Shown piece by piece: positions 1-5,904 of a stretch of 30,414 bases of DNA. Source of the stretch: an uncultured Clostridium sp. GTDB taxonomy: Bacteria; Bacillota; Clostridia; Clostridiales; Clostridiaceae. Below the pieces are notes generated by a model. That model made no database searches. It was given only the letters and a program-made list of their open reading frames with translations, and was not told the DNA's origin. The position numbers and the translations under genes are program-made. The stretch spans positions 1 to 30,414 of the forward strand of contig CAKVEW010000037.1 in NCBI GenBank assembly GCA_934746015.1. The letters are read 5' to 3'. The stretch's first letter is position 1. Each line of letters starts with the position of its first letter.

Positions 1-11
1 TTTGTTAACAT
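1..11 (-). CDS. IS1182-family transposase, first codons only (partial)
   Basis: The ATG at 9-11 (minus strand) begins the same Met-Leu-Thr-Lys start as the complete transposase at 4347-5813. An AGGTGA ribosome binding site lies at 17-22. Only the first three codons and part of the fourth are in the window, so nothing can be said about whether this copy is intact. Confidence 0.7.
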
Positions 12-73
12 TTTAATCACCTAAAAATATTTTACAATAAAAACGAAAGAGTGTCGACTTTGTCGACACTCTG
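1..73 (-). mobile_element. IS1182-like element, right end only (copy 1, cut by window edge)
   Basis: These bases align with the last 74 bases of the complete element at 4348-5876. Both share the transposase start (codons for Met-Leu-Thr-Lys), its ribosome binding site, and a terminal hairpin with arms AGAGTGTCGAC and GTCGACACTCT. The two copies are not identical: several substitutions and a one-base indel separate them, and this copy starts with ATG where the other starts with GTG. The element ends at base 73, directly against the palindromic terminator of the heme oxygenase gene. The rest lies outside the window. Confidence 0.85.
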
Positions 74-98
74 AAGGGCTGTTTTTATAACAGCCCTT
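74..98 (-). terminator. Heme oxygenase terminator hairpin, IS1182 target site
   Basis: Ten-base arms AAGGGCTGTT and AACAGCCCTT enclose a five-base loop. The hairpin sits just after the stop codon of the heme oxygenase gene. On the minus strand a T-tract should follow the stem, but the IS end (CAGAGTG...) follows instead, so the element was inserted exactly between stem and T-tract. The plus-strand side keeps its T-run. Confidence 0.8.
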
Positions 99-104
99 TT
101 TAAT

Positions 105-728
105 TTAAAAGTATTTAACATCTAACTCATTTGATATTGAAATATTATAAATATATGAATTACATACTTCAATAATAAATTGTTTTTGTTCTTCTTCATT
201 AAGGTTAAGTTTTGCTAACATCATATGATATTTCATAACATAAGCTTTCATGTCACCTAAACCTTCATAGGAATAATATTTTAGACCTTCTTCTGAAACA
301 TTATATTCTTCTTTTAATAGAGAATAGAACATTCTGCCTCCAAATAAATCAGCTAAAAATCTTACATAGGCATGAGCTACTAATAATTTTGGATTATTTT
401 CAGCAACAGCATTTATCTTATCAACATATGCTAAGGTTGAAGAAAGAGTTTCTAAATTTTTATCATTTGCTAATTCTTTTACATCATTTCTAATTGCTTC
501 TGTTCTAAAAAGCTCAGTTGTAACAAAAGGTTTAACATCTTCTAAATCCTTATATTTATTTAAATTTGTTTCAATAGCATCATATACAAAAGATAAGTTA
601 TAAATATATTCTGTATAACTTTCTAAATTTGCACCTTTAGCAAGAAATCTATGAGTAAAGCCTGAAACTTCAGTTGCTTTATGAAGAAGATTACTTTTGT
701 TTCTAATGTCATTCATAAAATTATTCAT
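105..728 (-). CDS. hemO: Biliverdin-producing heme oxygenase
   Basis: The 207-residue protein should open the heme ring to biliverdin, CO and iron, acting in the cytosol to release iron or remove heme. The sequence shows a short N-terminal helix with the likely proximal heme ligand (His16 in NLLHKATE). The central segment YIYNLSFVYDAIE is typical of the family, and FLADLFGGRMF (about 124-134) corresponds to the flexible distal helix with its paired glycines. Length is normal for a bacterial enzyme. The start at 726-728 is supported by GAGGGGTG at 734-741. No heme transporter gene is adjacent. A Fur-like palindrome lies just upstream (741-755), which suggests iron control. The terminator at 74-98 is interrupted by an IS1182-like element. 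Related clostridial enzymes are known for heme use or detoxification; which applies here cannot be read from the sequence. Confidence 0.85.
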   Translation of the reverse strand: MNNFMNDIRNKSNLLHKATEVSGFTHRFLAKGANLESYTEYIYNLSFVYDAIETNLNKYKDLEDVKPFVTTELFRTEAIRNDVKELANDKNLETLSSTLAYVDKINAVAENNPKLLVAHAYVRFLADLFGGRMFYSLLKEEYNVSEEGLKYYSYEGLGDMKAYVMKYHMMLAKLNLNEEEQKQFIIEVCNSYIYNISISNELDVKYF

Positions 729-740
729 TCTAACACCCCT

Positions 741-755
741 CGATAATAATTATTA
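741..755 (-). promoter_or_regulatory. Possible Fur box upstream of heme oxygenase
   Basis: The bases CGATAAT, one spacer base and ATTATTA match 12 of 14 positions of the 7-1-7 Fur consensus (TGATAAT-N-ATTATCA). The site lies next to the ribosome binding site of the heme oxygenase gene. In DNA this AT-rich, chance matches are common; the gene's function makes it more credible. Confidence 0.35.
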
Positions 756-877
756 TTTAATATATTTTATAATTAAATAATACTACTTAATGCTAAATAT
801 CTCAAACCTTAAAAAGTTTTAAAATATTGATATTTTCATTAAGATACATAGAATATAAGGGTTTTTCATGGATTTAC

Positions 878-890
878 TGAACAATGTTCA
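878..890. promoter_or_regulatory. Inverted repeat TGAACA-A-TGTTCA, candidate operator
   Basis: Perfect six-base arms surround one central base. The shape is that of a dimeric helix-turn-helix operator such as TetR-type regulators use. It lies about 150 bases from the heme oxygenase start and 190 bases from the plus-strand promoter. No regulator gene is nearby to pair with it. Confidence 0.35.
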
Positions 891-1068
891 TTATAAAATA
901 ATATACTAATTTTACTTATAAAATGAAAATTTAGTAAATTGATAATTAAAAATTAAATTTATGTAAATTAAAAAATATCTCAAGGAATTAATTAATATTC
1001 CATGCAAATAATATGTTATTATTTTTAGAAATTAGCAATTGAATAATCGGATTAAAGAACCTTTAGAA

Positions 1069-1097
1069 TTGTAATAAATCCGCATAAATGCTACAAT
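1069..1097 (+). promoter_or_regulatory. Promoter of the small membrane-protein gene
   Basis: TTGTAA at 1069-1074 and TACAAT at 1092-1097 are separated by 17 bases and lie 25 bases upstream of the coding region. Confidence 0.5.
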
Positions 1098-1121
1098 GTA
1101 AATGATATCAGAGAAGGGTGG

Positions 1122-1508
1122 ATGATGATTCTTATGATAAAAAATAATTCTAAAAGCTTAAAAACATTTATTTTAATTTTTATTGCTAACTTAGTATCTT
1201 TATTTCTAATGGCAGGGATAATTTCTAGTTTAAAAGGATTTAATTTAAAGGATGTACTTTTTGTTGAGGGAATATTAATATTAATGATAGTATTATTTTC
1301 TTCAATAGGTGGAAATTATCAGAGTTTATCATTACAAGAATTTGGTCAAGTTAATCCACAGTACTTTGCAAATATAGTTTTAGAAACTAATGTTGCAGAA
1401 AAAGAAAAGATAGTTTCAGCTTCTAATATTCAAATCAATATGGATTTAATTAGTTCTTCAGTAATGATAGGATCTATTGTAGTTTTAATTAGTAGCTATT
1501 TATTATAA
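1122..1508 (+). CDS. Small membrane protein of unknown function
   Basis: I do not recognise this 128-residue protein. It has three hydrophobic stretches likely to cross the membrane: about residues 15-36, 45-63 and 108-127. Between the second and third lies a polar loop of about 45 residues containing SLSLQEFGQVNPQYF. The ribosome binding site (AAGGG, 1114-1118) is too close to the first ATG, so the ATG at 1125 may be the true start; 1134 is also possible. The gene stands alone: promoter at 1069-1097 and a perfect palindromic terminator at 1519-1555. No neighbour suggests a role. Confidence 0.6.
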   Translation: MMILMIKNNSKSLKTFILIFIANLVSLFLMAGIISSLKGFNLKDVLFVEGILILMIVLFSSIGGNYQSLSLQEFGQVNPQYFANIVLETNVAEKEKIVSASNIQINMDLISSSVMIGSIVVLISSYLL

Positions 1509-1518
1509 TAAATTTTTA

Positions 1519-1555
1519 AAGTAAGTATTCTAAATTTAGAATACTTACTTTTTTT
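1519..1555 (+). terminator. Rho-independent terminator
   Basis: A perfect palindrome with 16-base arms (1519-1534 and 1535-1550), centred on TAAATTTA, is followed by five T. It ends the small membrane-protein transcript and isolates it from the IS200 remnant. Confidence 0.85.
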
Positions 1556-1622
1556 GTCTTATTGAAAACCACTTGCTATGCAAGTGTGTTCCGAATAACT
1601 TTAGCGATCAGTATGTAAAAAA

Positions 1623-1678
1623 CCTCCTTTTGTTAAAATAGAATTAGGTTCGCAGCCAAACTCAATAACAAAAGGAGG
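1623..1678 (+). promoter_or_regulatory. tnpA leader stem hiding the ribosome binding site
   Basis: CCTCCTTTTGTTA (1623-1635) pairs perfectly with TAACAAAAGGAGG (1666-1678). The 3' arm contains the AGGAGG of tnpA, so translation would be blocked in the folded leader. The same form of control is known for IS200 in enterobacteria. Confidence 0.7.
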
Positions 1679-1685
1679 CATCCAA

Positions 1686-2060
1686 ATGGATAACAACAGT
1701 TTAGCACACACTAAATGGAATTGTAAATATCATATAGTGTTTGCACCAAAATATAGAAGAAAAGAAATATATGGTGAAAAGAAAGCTGAGATAGGGAAAA
1801 TATTAAGACAATTATGTGAGTGGAAAGGTGTAAGAATAATCGAAGCGCATGCTTGCGATGACCACATACATATGTTGGTAGAAATTCCTCCTAGAATGAG
1901 TGTTTCTTCATTTGTAGGATTTTTAAAAGGAAAGAGTAGTTTGATGATTTTTGAAAGATTTTCAAATTTAAAATACAAATATGGCAACAGGCATTTTTGG
2001 TGCAGGGGATTTTATGTTAATACAGTTGGTAAAAATAAAAAGGCAATAGAAGTATATTAA
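1686..2060 (+). pseudogene. tnpA: IS200/IS605 TnpA (Y1 transposase), C-terminally truncated
   Basis: This is a single-strand transposase of the HUH/Y1 class. The protein shows the family start (HTKWNCKYHIVFAPKYRRK), the HUH metal-binding motif in DDHIHMLVEIP (about residues 60-65), and the C-terminal region RHFWCRGFYV. The catalytic tyrosine lies on the helix that normally reads like KKAIEEYIKNQ. Here that helix reads KKAIEVY and stops, so the predicted nucleophile is the last residue and about 20-25 C-terminal residues are missing. With no right end and a shortened helix it is almost certainly inactive on its own element; action in trans cannot be excluded. Translation is probably restrained by the leader stem at 1623-1678. 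Start ATG at 1686 follows AGGAGG. Confidence 0.8.
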
Positions 2061-2070
2061 GGAGAATTTA

Positions 2071-2748
2071 ATGGATAAATTCAGCAAAATAATGAATGAT
2101 AAAGTAATAATTGATATTTATAATAAAATATCTGGATTTGAAGATTTAGATAAAGGATGGGCACACCATGATTTAGATCATGTTAAAAATGTTGCTAAAT
2201 TAGTTGAATCTTTATTAATTCAATTAGGATATGAAGAAAGTTTTATAGAAGAAGCAAAGATAGCTGCAATTTTACATGATACTGGAGCAATAGAAGGCAA
2301 AAAAAATCATGCGATGAGAAGTTATAATTTTGCTAAGAAGTATATTTCAGATAATAATATTATATTGAAAAATGAAGACTTAGTCTTAGAGGCAATAAGG
2401 ATTCATAGTGATGGATTTGATAGTGATAATATTATTGCATTAACATTAATTTTAAGTGATAAATTAGATATAAAATATAGTAGAGTAGCAAAGGAAGGAT
2501 ATAATGTAAAGGGAATGAAAGAGTTACAATATATTAAAGATATATTAGTAGATATTCATAATAAAAACCTAAAAATACAATTCATTTGCGATGAGAATAT
2601 TAATAAAAATGAATTAGAAAATTTCTATTTCATTAAAAAAGTATTTAAAGCTATAATATCTTTTTCTAGTAAGATGAAGTTAAATCCACAAGTATTCTTT
2701 AATCATGATGAATGGAATTTATTTAACATATTATTAAATAGTAATTAA
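2071..2748 (+). CDS. HD-domain phosphohydrolase
   Basis: The 225-residue soluble protein has the ordered metal ligands of the HD superfamily: His37 (in HHDLDH), His69-Asp70 (AAILHDTG), His80, His112 and an aspartate at 130 in LILSDKLDI. Such proteins hydrolyse phosphate esters of nucleotides or similar compounds; the substrate cannot be told from sequence. AAGGAG lies at the proper distance from the ATG at 2071. The gene starts 10 bases after the truncated IS200 tnpA, and its original upstream DNA appears replaced by the insertion, so transcription may now come from inside or before the remnant. No convincing terminator follows before the metK promoter. Confidence 0.75.
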   Translation: MDKFSKIMNDKVIIDIYNKISGFEDLDKGWAHHDLDHVKNVAKLVESLLIQLGYEESFIEEAKIAAILHDTGAIEGKKNHAMRSYNFAKKYISDNNIILKNEDLVLEAIRIHSDGFDSDNIIALTLILSDKLDIKYSRVAKEGYNVKGMKELQYIKDILVDIHNKNLKIQFICDENINKNELENFYFIKKVFKAIISFSSKMKLNPQVFFNHDEWNLFNILLNSN

Positions 2749-2842
2749 AGTTAAATTATAATCTATTAGCAACATTATTTTAAAACAGAGGCTATTGTAA
2801 AAGAAAAAAACATATCCTTAGATAAATATTTTGTGGCGAATA

Positions 2843-2871
2843 TTGACTACTTATACTAAAAGTGATATAAT
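2843..2871 (+). promoter_or_regulatory. metK promoter
   Basis: TTGACT (2843-2848) and a perfect TATAAT (2866-2871) are 17 bases apart, 25 bases before the riboswitch. This is a strong sigma-A promoter. Confidence 0.85.
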
Positions 2872-2895
2872 GTGTAAAGTAAAATTTGATATTAG

Positions 2896-3002
2896 TTCTT
2901 ATCAAGAGAGGTGGAGGGAAAGGGCCCTGTGAAACCCGGCAACCTGCTTCATTCATTTGAGTGTGGTGCCAATTCCAGCAATGTAAATTTGCAAGATAAG
3001 AA
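2896..3002 (+). ncRNA. SAM-I (S-box) riboswitch aptamer
   Basis: The aptamer has the S-box hallmarks: AGAGAGGTGGAGGGA, GGGCCCTGTGAAACCCGGCA, and a 3' half with GTGGTGCCAATTCC. Its P1 helix pairs TTCTTATC (2896-2903) with GATAAGAA (2995-3002). When SAM is bound, P1 holds and the terminator at 3020-3046 forms, shutting off metK. Without SAM, GATAAGAA can pair with a second identical TTCTTATC at 3025-3032 and break the terminator. Confidence 0.95.
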
Positions 3003-3019
3003 AAGTTATGATTTTTAAC

Positions 3020-3046
3020 ATCTCTTCTTATCGAAGAGATTTTTTT
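3020..3046 (+). terminator. Riboswitch-controlled terminator before metK
   Basis: Arms ATCTCTTC (3020-3027) and GAAGAGAT (3033-3040) are followed by six T. The 5' arm and loop contain TTCTTATC, an exact copy of the 5' strand of the riboswitch P1, giving mutually exclusive folds. Confidence 0.9.
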
Positions 3047-3100
3047 ATTATATAGCTAAATTTTTAGAATTAATATCAAAAGAAGAAAGGAGATATTAAT

Positions 3101-4276
3101 ATGAGAAGATTATTTACATCAGAGTCAGTTACAGAAGGACATCCAGATAAAATTTGTGATCAAATATCAGATGCTGTTTTAGATAGTATTTTAGAGAAAG
3201 ACCCTATGGCCAGAGTAGCTTGTGAAACTGCTGTTACCACAGGAATGGTTTTAGTTATGGGAGAAATATCAACTAATTGCTATGTTGATATTCCAAAGGT
3301 AGTAAGAGAAACTGTTAGAGAGATTGGCTATGATAGAGCTAAGTATGGATTTGATTGTGATACATGTTCAGTTTTAACATCTATAGATGAACAATCTGGA
3401 GATATAGCAATGGGAGTTAATGAAGCTTTAGAATCTAGAGCAGGAGAAAAGGATGAAGTAGAAGCTATTGGAGCTGGAGACCAAGGAATGATGTTTGGTT
3501 TTGCAACTAACGAAACTGAAGAATTTATGCCATTACCAATAGCTATGGCTCACAGATTAGCAAGAAGATTATCTGAAGTTAGAAAAAATGGAACTTTATC
3601 ATATTTAAGACCAGATGGAAAAACTCAAGTTACTGTTGAATATGATGATAATAAAGTAATTAGAATAGATGCAATAGTAATATCAACACAACACGGTGAA
3701 GAGATTTCTCAAGAACAAATTAGAAATGACTTAATGGAGCATGTAATAAAAGCTGTAGTTCCAGCTGAATTATTAGATGATAATACAAAATATTATATAA
3801 ATCCAACAGGTAGGTTTGTTGTTGGAGGACCACAAGGTGATAGTGGTCTAACAGGAAGAAAAATAATTGTTGACACTTATGGTGGATATGGAAGACACGG
3901 TGGTGGTGCTTTTTCAGGAAAAGATCCAACTAAGGTTGATAGATCAGCAGCTTATGCAGCAAGATGGGTAGCTAAAAATTTAGTTGCAGCAGGAATTGCT
4001 GACAAGTTAGAAATTCAATTAGCTTATGCTATTGGTGTAGCTAAGCCAGTATCAATAGAGATTGAAACTTTTGGGACAGGTAAAAAATCTGAAGAAGAGA
4101 TAATAGCTATAGTTGAAAAAGTATTTGATTTAAGACCTGGTGCTATAATTAGAGATTTAGATTTAAGAAGACCTATATATAAGCAAACAGCAGCTTATGG
4201 ACACTTTGGTAGAATTGATTTAAATTTACCATGGGAACAACTAAATAAAGTAGAAGAAATAAAAAAATATTTATAA
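3101..4276 (+). CDS. metK: S-adenosylmethionine synthetase
   Basis: MetK makes S-adenosylmethionine from methionine and ATP in the cytosol as a tetramer. The 391-residue protein is full length. It carries the ATP-binding motif GHPDK (13-17), the signature GAGDQG (124-129) and the P-loop-like [19 protein letters not shown] (267-285). GAAAGGAG precedes the ATG at 3101. The gene is alone in its transcript, under the SAM riboswitch at 2896-3046. Its former terminator, shared with convergent nagA, has been split by an IS1182-like insertion. It keeps the stem at 4324-4347 but the T-tract is displaced, so stopping may now rely on the hairpin inside the IS (4360-4395). Confidence 0.97.
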   Translation: MRRLFTSESVTEGHPDKICDQISDAVLDSILEKDPMARVACETAVTTGMVLVMGEISTNCYVDIPKVVRETVREIGYDRAKYGFDCDTCSVLTSIDEQSGDIAMGVNEALESRAGEKDEVEAIGAGDQGMMFGFATNETEEFMPLPIAMAHRLARRLSEVRKNGTLSYLRPDGKTQVTVEYDDNKVIRIDAIVISTQHGEEISQEQIRNDLMEHVIKAVVPAELLDDNTKYYINPTGRFVVGGPQGDSGLTGRKIIVDTYGGYGRHGGGAFSGKDPTKVDRSAAYAARWVAKNLVAAGIADKLEIQLAYAIGVAKPVSIEIETFGTGKKSEEEIIAIVEKVFDLRPGAIIRDLDLRRPIYKQTAAYGHFGRIDLNLPWEQLNKVEEIKKYL

Positions 4277-4301
4277 AATATATAAATATTTTAAATAAAG
4301 G

Positions 4302-4314
4302 TGCTATGGCACAA
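4302..4314 (+). repeat. Small GTGC/GCAC hairpin of the 3'-end repeat family
   Basis: Arms GTGC and GCAC around TATG are followed by AAT. The same hairpin-then-AATGAAAA arrangement occurs after secA and after the oxidoreductase at 16263-18125. Here the AATTAAGAATGAA middle part is missing and the terminator palindrome follows within ten bases. Confidence 0.35.
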
Positions 4315-4323
4315 TATAAAGAA

Positions 4324-4347
4324 AAGGAGCTGCTTATGCAGCTCCTT
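4324..4347. terminator. metK/nagA terminator palindrome, left copy (target duplication)
   Basis: Arms AAGGAGCTGC and GCAGCTCCTT surround TTAT. An identical 24-base copy lies at 5877-5900 on the other side of the IS, so this is the target-site duplication. Before insertion it was a bidirectional terminator between convergent genes. On this copy the plus-strand T-tract is replaced by the IS end. Confidence 0.9.
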
Positions 4348-5813
4348 CAGACTGTAGACAAAAAGGATATTTTCAAGAGTGAAAATATCCTTTTTGTTAA
4401 TTTTGTAGTTAAATTACTTAAAATAAAGATAAATGAATTGCTATATCTGCTGAGAAGAGATCGCCTAAATCGTCCTTTCCAGAGTTTATTTGCCAACTTC
4501 TTTAAATTCATGCATGAGAAAATAAGCGTGACCTCCATTTTAATTTTAGCCAAGCCTCTTAAGTGAGTAAATCTCATACCGTGTTTTTCCTTTGCATCCG
4601 CAAAGACACGTTCTATAGTTTCTTTTCTTCGTTTATACACAGATTTAACATAATTATCATGTCTAAGATGATTAGCTTCTTCTAAAAACTTTGCCCAGAC
4701 ATGCCTAGTTATAACTTTTTGATTATTTTTACTATTTGTACAAGAATCTTTAAATGGACAATTAGCGCAATCTTTAGGGTTTGATTTATATAACTTATAT
4801 CCATCACGATCTGTTGTAGAATATCTAAGTTCTTTCTCAAAAGGACAAATATAAAAATCATTATATTCATCGTAAACAAATTCAAACTTTTTGAAAAATC
4901 CTTTTTTAGTCATTGGACTTTTATATGGCATTGAAGGAAGAATATTTGCCTCTAATATAGTTTTTGCAATATAAGGGGTTATGTAGCCAGCATCAACAGC
5001 AGTAACTATAATTTCATCTTTATATTTATTAGTTACATTTTCAAACACATTTTTGAAAGCTACGCTATCGTGAATATTACCAGGAGTTATGTCAAATCCT
5101 AAAATAAAATTCGAGTCATCACACGCAGTGTGAGCTAAATAAGCAAAGCATTTTTCCTTTTCATTTTTAAAGAACATCCCAGCATCTTTATCAGTAGTAC
5201 TTTTTATAACTTCCTTAGTAACAATTTTTCTATCTTCTTTTAGTGGTTTCTTTTCATGAAGTATCCTATCTTCATTTATTTCTTTTTCTAATTCTTCTTT
5301 ATATTTTTTAGCTTCGACATTAACATTAATTTTCTCATATTTCTTTTTATTAGCACTAGCTTTTATATGAGTTGAATCAATATAAATTTGTTCTAACGCT
5401 AAAAAGCCCTCTTGTTCAGCTTTTTCAAGGATTCTAGCAAATATTTTTGCAAATAAATCTGAATTCTTAAATCTTCTTTCATAATTCTTACTAAAAGTTG
5501 AAAAGTGTGGTATTGCTTCGCTAATCGAATATCCTAAAAACCATCTATATGCTATATTAACTTCTATTTCTTTTATAGTTTGTCTCATTGAAGATATTCC
5601 AAATATGTATTGAATTAAAACTATTTTAATTAACACAACTGGATCTATACTTGGCCTTCCGATAGCAGAGTATAACTCTGCCACTTCATCATATATAAAA
5701 CCAAAATCTAATGCATTTTCAATTTTTCTTAATAAATGATCTTTTGGCACTAAATCTTCTAAACTATTAAATTCAATTTGATTTCTTCCTTCATTACTTT
5801 TCTTTGTTAACAC
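4347..5813 (-). CDS. IS1182-family DDE transposase
   Basis: The 488-residue protein cuts and inserts the element. The N-terminal part (about 10-120) matches the DUF772-type domain with GRPSIDPVVLIKI and FSTFSKNYERR. The catalytic triad is readable: Asp146 in IYIDSTHIKA, Asp274 in VTAVDAGY and Glu401 in KETIERVFADAKEKHGMR. A four-cysteine cluster (about 323, 349, 352, 358) sits between the second and third catalytic residues and may bind zinc. The GTG start at 5811-5813 follows GGGTGAT. The reading frame runs through the left inverted repeat: the stop codon takes T and G from the IS and its A from the flanking target copy. No frameshift is seen. Confidence 0.9.
   Translation of the reverse strand: MLTKKSNEGRNQIEFNSLEDLVPKDHLLRKIENALDFGFIYDEVAELYSAIGRPSIDPVVLIKIVLIQYIFGISSMRQTIKEIEVNIAYRWFLGYSISEAIPHFSTFSKNYERRFKNSDLFAKIFARILEKAEQEGFLALEQIYIDSTHIKASANKKKYEKINVNVEAKKYKEELEKEINEDRILHEKKPLKEDRKIVTKEVIKSTTDKDAGMFFKNEKEKCFAYLAHTACDDSNFILGFDITPGNIHDSVAFKNVFENVTNKYKDEIIVTAVDAGYITPYIAKTILEANILPSMPYKSPMTKKGFFKKFEFVYDEYNDFYICPFEKELRYSTTDRDGYKLYKSNPKDCANCPFKDSCTNSKNNQKVITRHVWAKFLEEANHLRHDNYVKSVYKRRKETIERVFADAKEKHGMRFTHLRGLAKIKMEVTLIFSCMNLKKLANKLWKGRFRRSLLSRYSNSFIFILSNLTTKLTKRIFSLLKISFLSTV
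4360..4395. terminator. Bidirectional hairpin inside the IS left end
   Basis: Fifteen-base arms (4360-4374 and 4381-4395) surround AAGAGT, with A-run and T-run at the outer edges, so it can stop transcription on either strand. On the minus strand it lies within the last codons of the transposase. On the plus strand it would stop read-through from metK. Confidence 0.7.
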
Positions 5814-5850
5814 TTTTAATCACCCAAAAATATTTTATAACAAAAATTAA

Positions 5851-5875
5851 AGAGTGTCGACTTTGTCGACACTCT
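5851..5875 (-). terminator. Hairpin at the IS right end
   Basis: Arms AGAGTGTCGAC and GTCGACACTCT around TTT, followed on the minus strand by a T-rich run. It lies between nagA and the transposase start and could stop incoming nagA transcription. It overlaps the right inverted repeat and may also be read by the transposase. Confidence 0.5.
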
Positions 5876-5876
5876 G

Positions 5877-5900
5877 AAGGAGCTGCTTATGCAGCTCCTT
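5877..5900. terminator. metK/nagA terminator palindrome, right copy
   Basis: Exact copy of 4324-4347. For nagA on the minus strand the stem follows the coding region, but the original T-tract has been replaced by the IS end. The plus-strand T-tract (TTTTCTTTAT) remains to its right. Confidence 0.85.
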
Positions 5901-5904
5901 TTCT

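Larger units (their letters stand above)
729..1121. other. Divergent intergenic region between heme oxygenase and membrane-protein gene
   Basis: This 393-base AT-rich gap separates two divergent genes. I see a Fur-like site at 741-755, a perfect 6-1-6 inverted repeat at 878-890, and a promoter for the plus-strand gene at 1069-1097. There is also a loose inverted pair, CGGATT (about 1048-1053) and AATCCG (1077-1082), around the -35 area. No further gene or structured RNA was recognised. Confidence 0.6.
1563..2060 (+). mobile_element. IS200/IS605-family remnant lacking its right end
   Basis: The left end is recognisable: a hairpin with arms CACTTGC and GCAAGTG (1570-1586), extended by AAC/GTT with one bulged T, as in the end hairpins that IS200/IS605 transposases bind. 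A leader with a Shine-Dalgarno-sequestering stem and tnpA follow. Homology stops at about 2057-2060, and the ribosome binding site of the next gene begins at once. No right-end hairpin is present, so the copy should be immobile. The exact left boundary is uncertain by several bases. Confidence 0.7.
4348..5876 (-). mobile_element. Complete IS1182-like insertion sequence (1,529 bp)
   Basis: Boundaries are set by the 24-base duplicated palindrome on both sides. The ends form imperfect inverted repeats: CAGACTGTAGACAAA on the left and CAGAGTGTCGACAAA on the right, 13 of 15 identical. One transposase gene fills the element on the minus strand. Hairpins lie close to each end: 4360-4395, with T-runs on both strands, and 5851-5875. 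Ends, length and transposase all look intact, so it may be active. Confidence 0.9.

Noticed and set aside
74..4347. A composite transposon made by the two IS1182-like copies
   Set aside because: The two copies differ in sequence, each abuts its own distinct hairpin, and the DNA between holds ordinary chromosomal genes such as metK.
4306..4566. Open frame on the plus strand opposite the end of the transposase
   Set aside because: It is the mirror of terminator hairpins and the transposase C-terminus; no family features.
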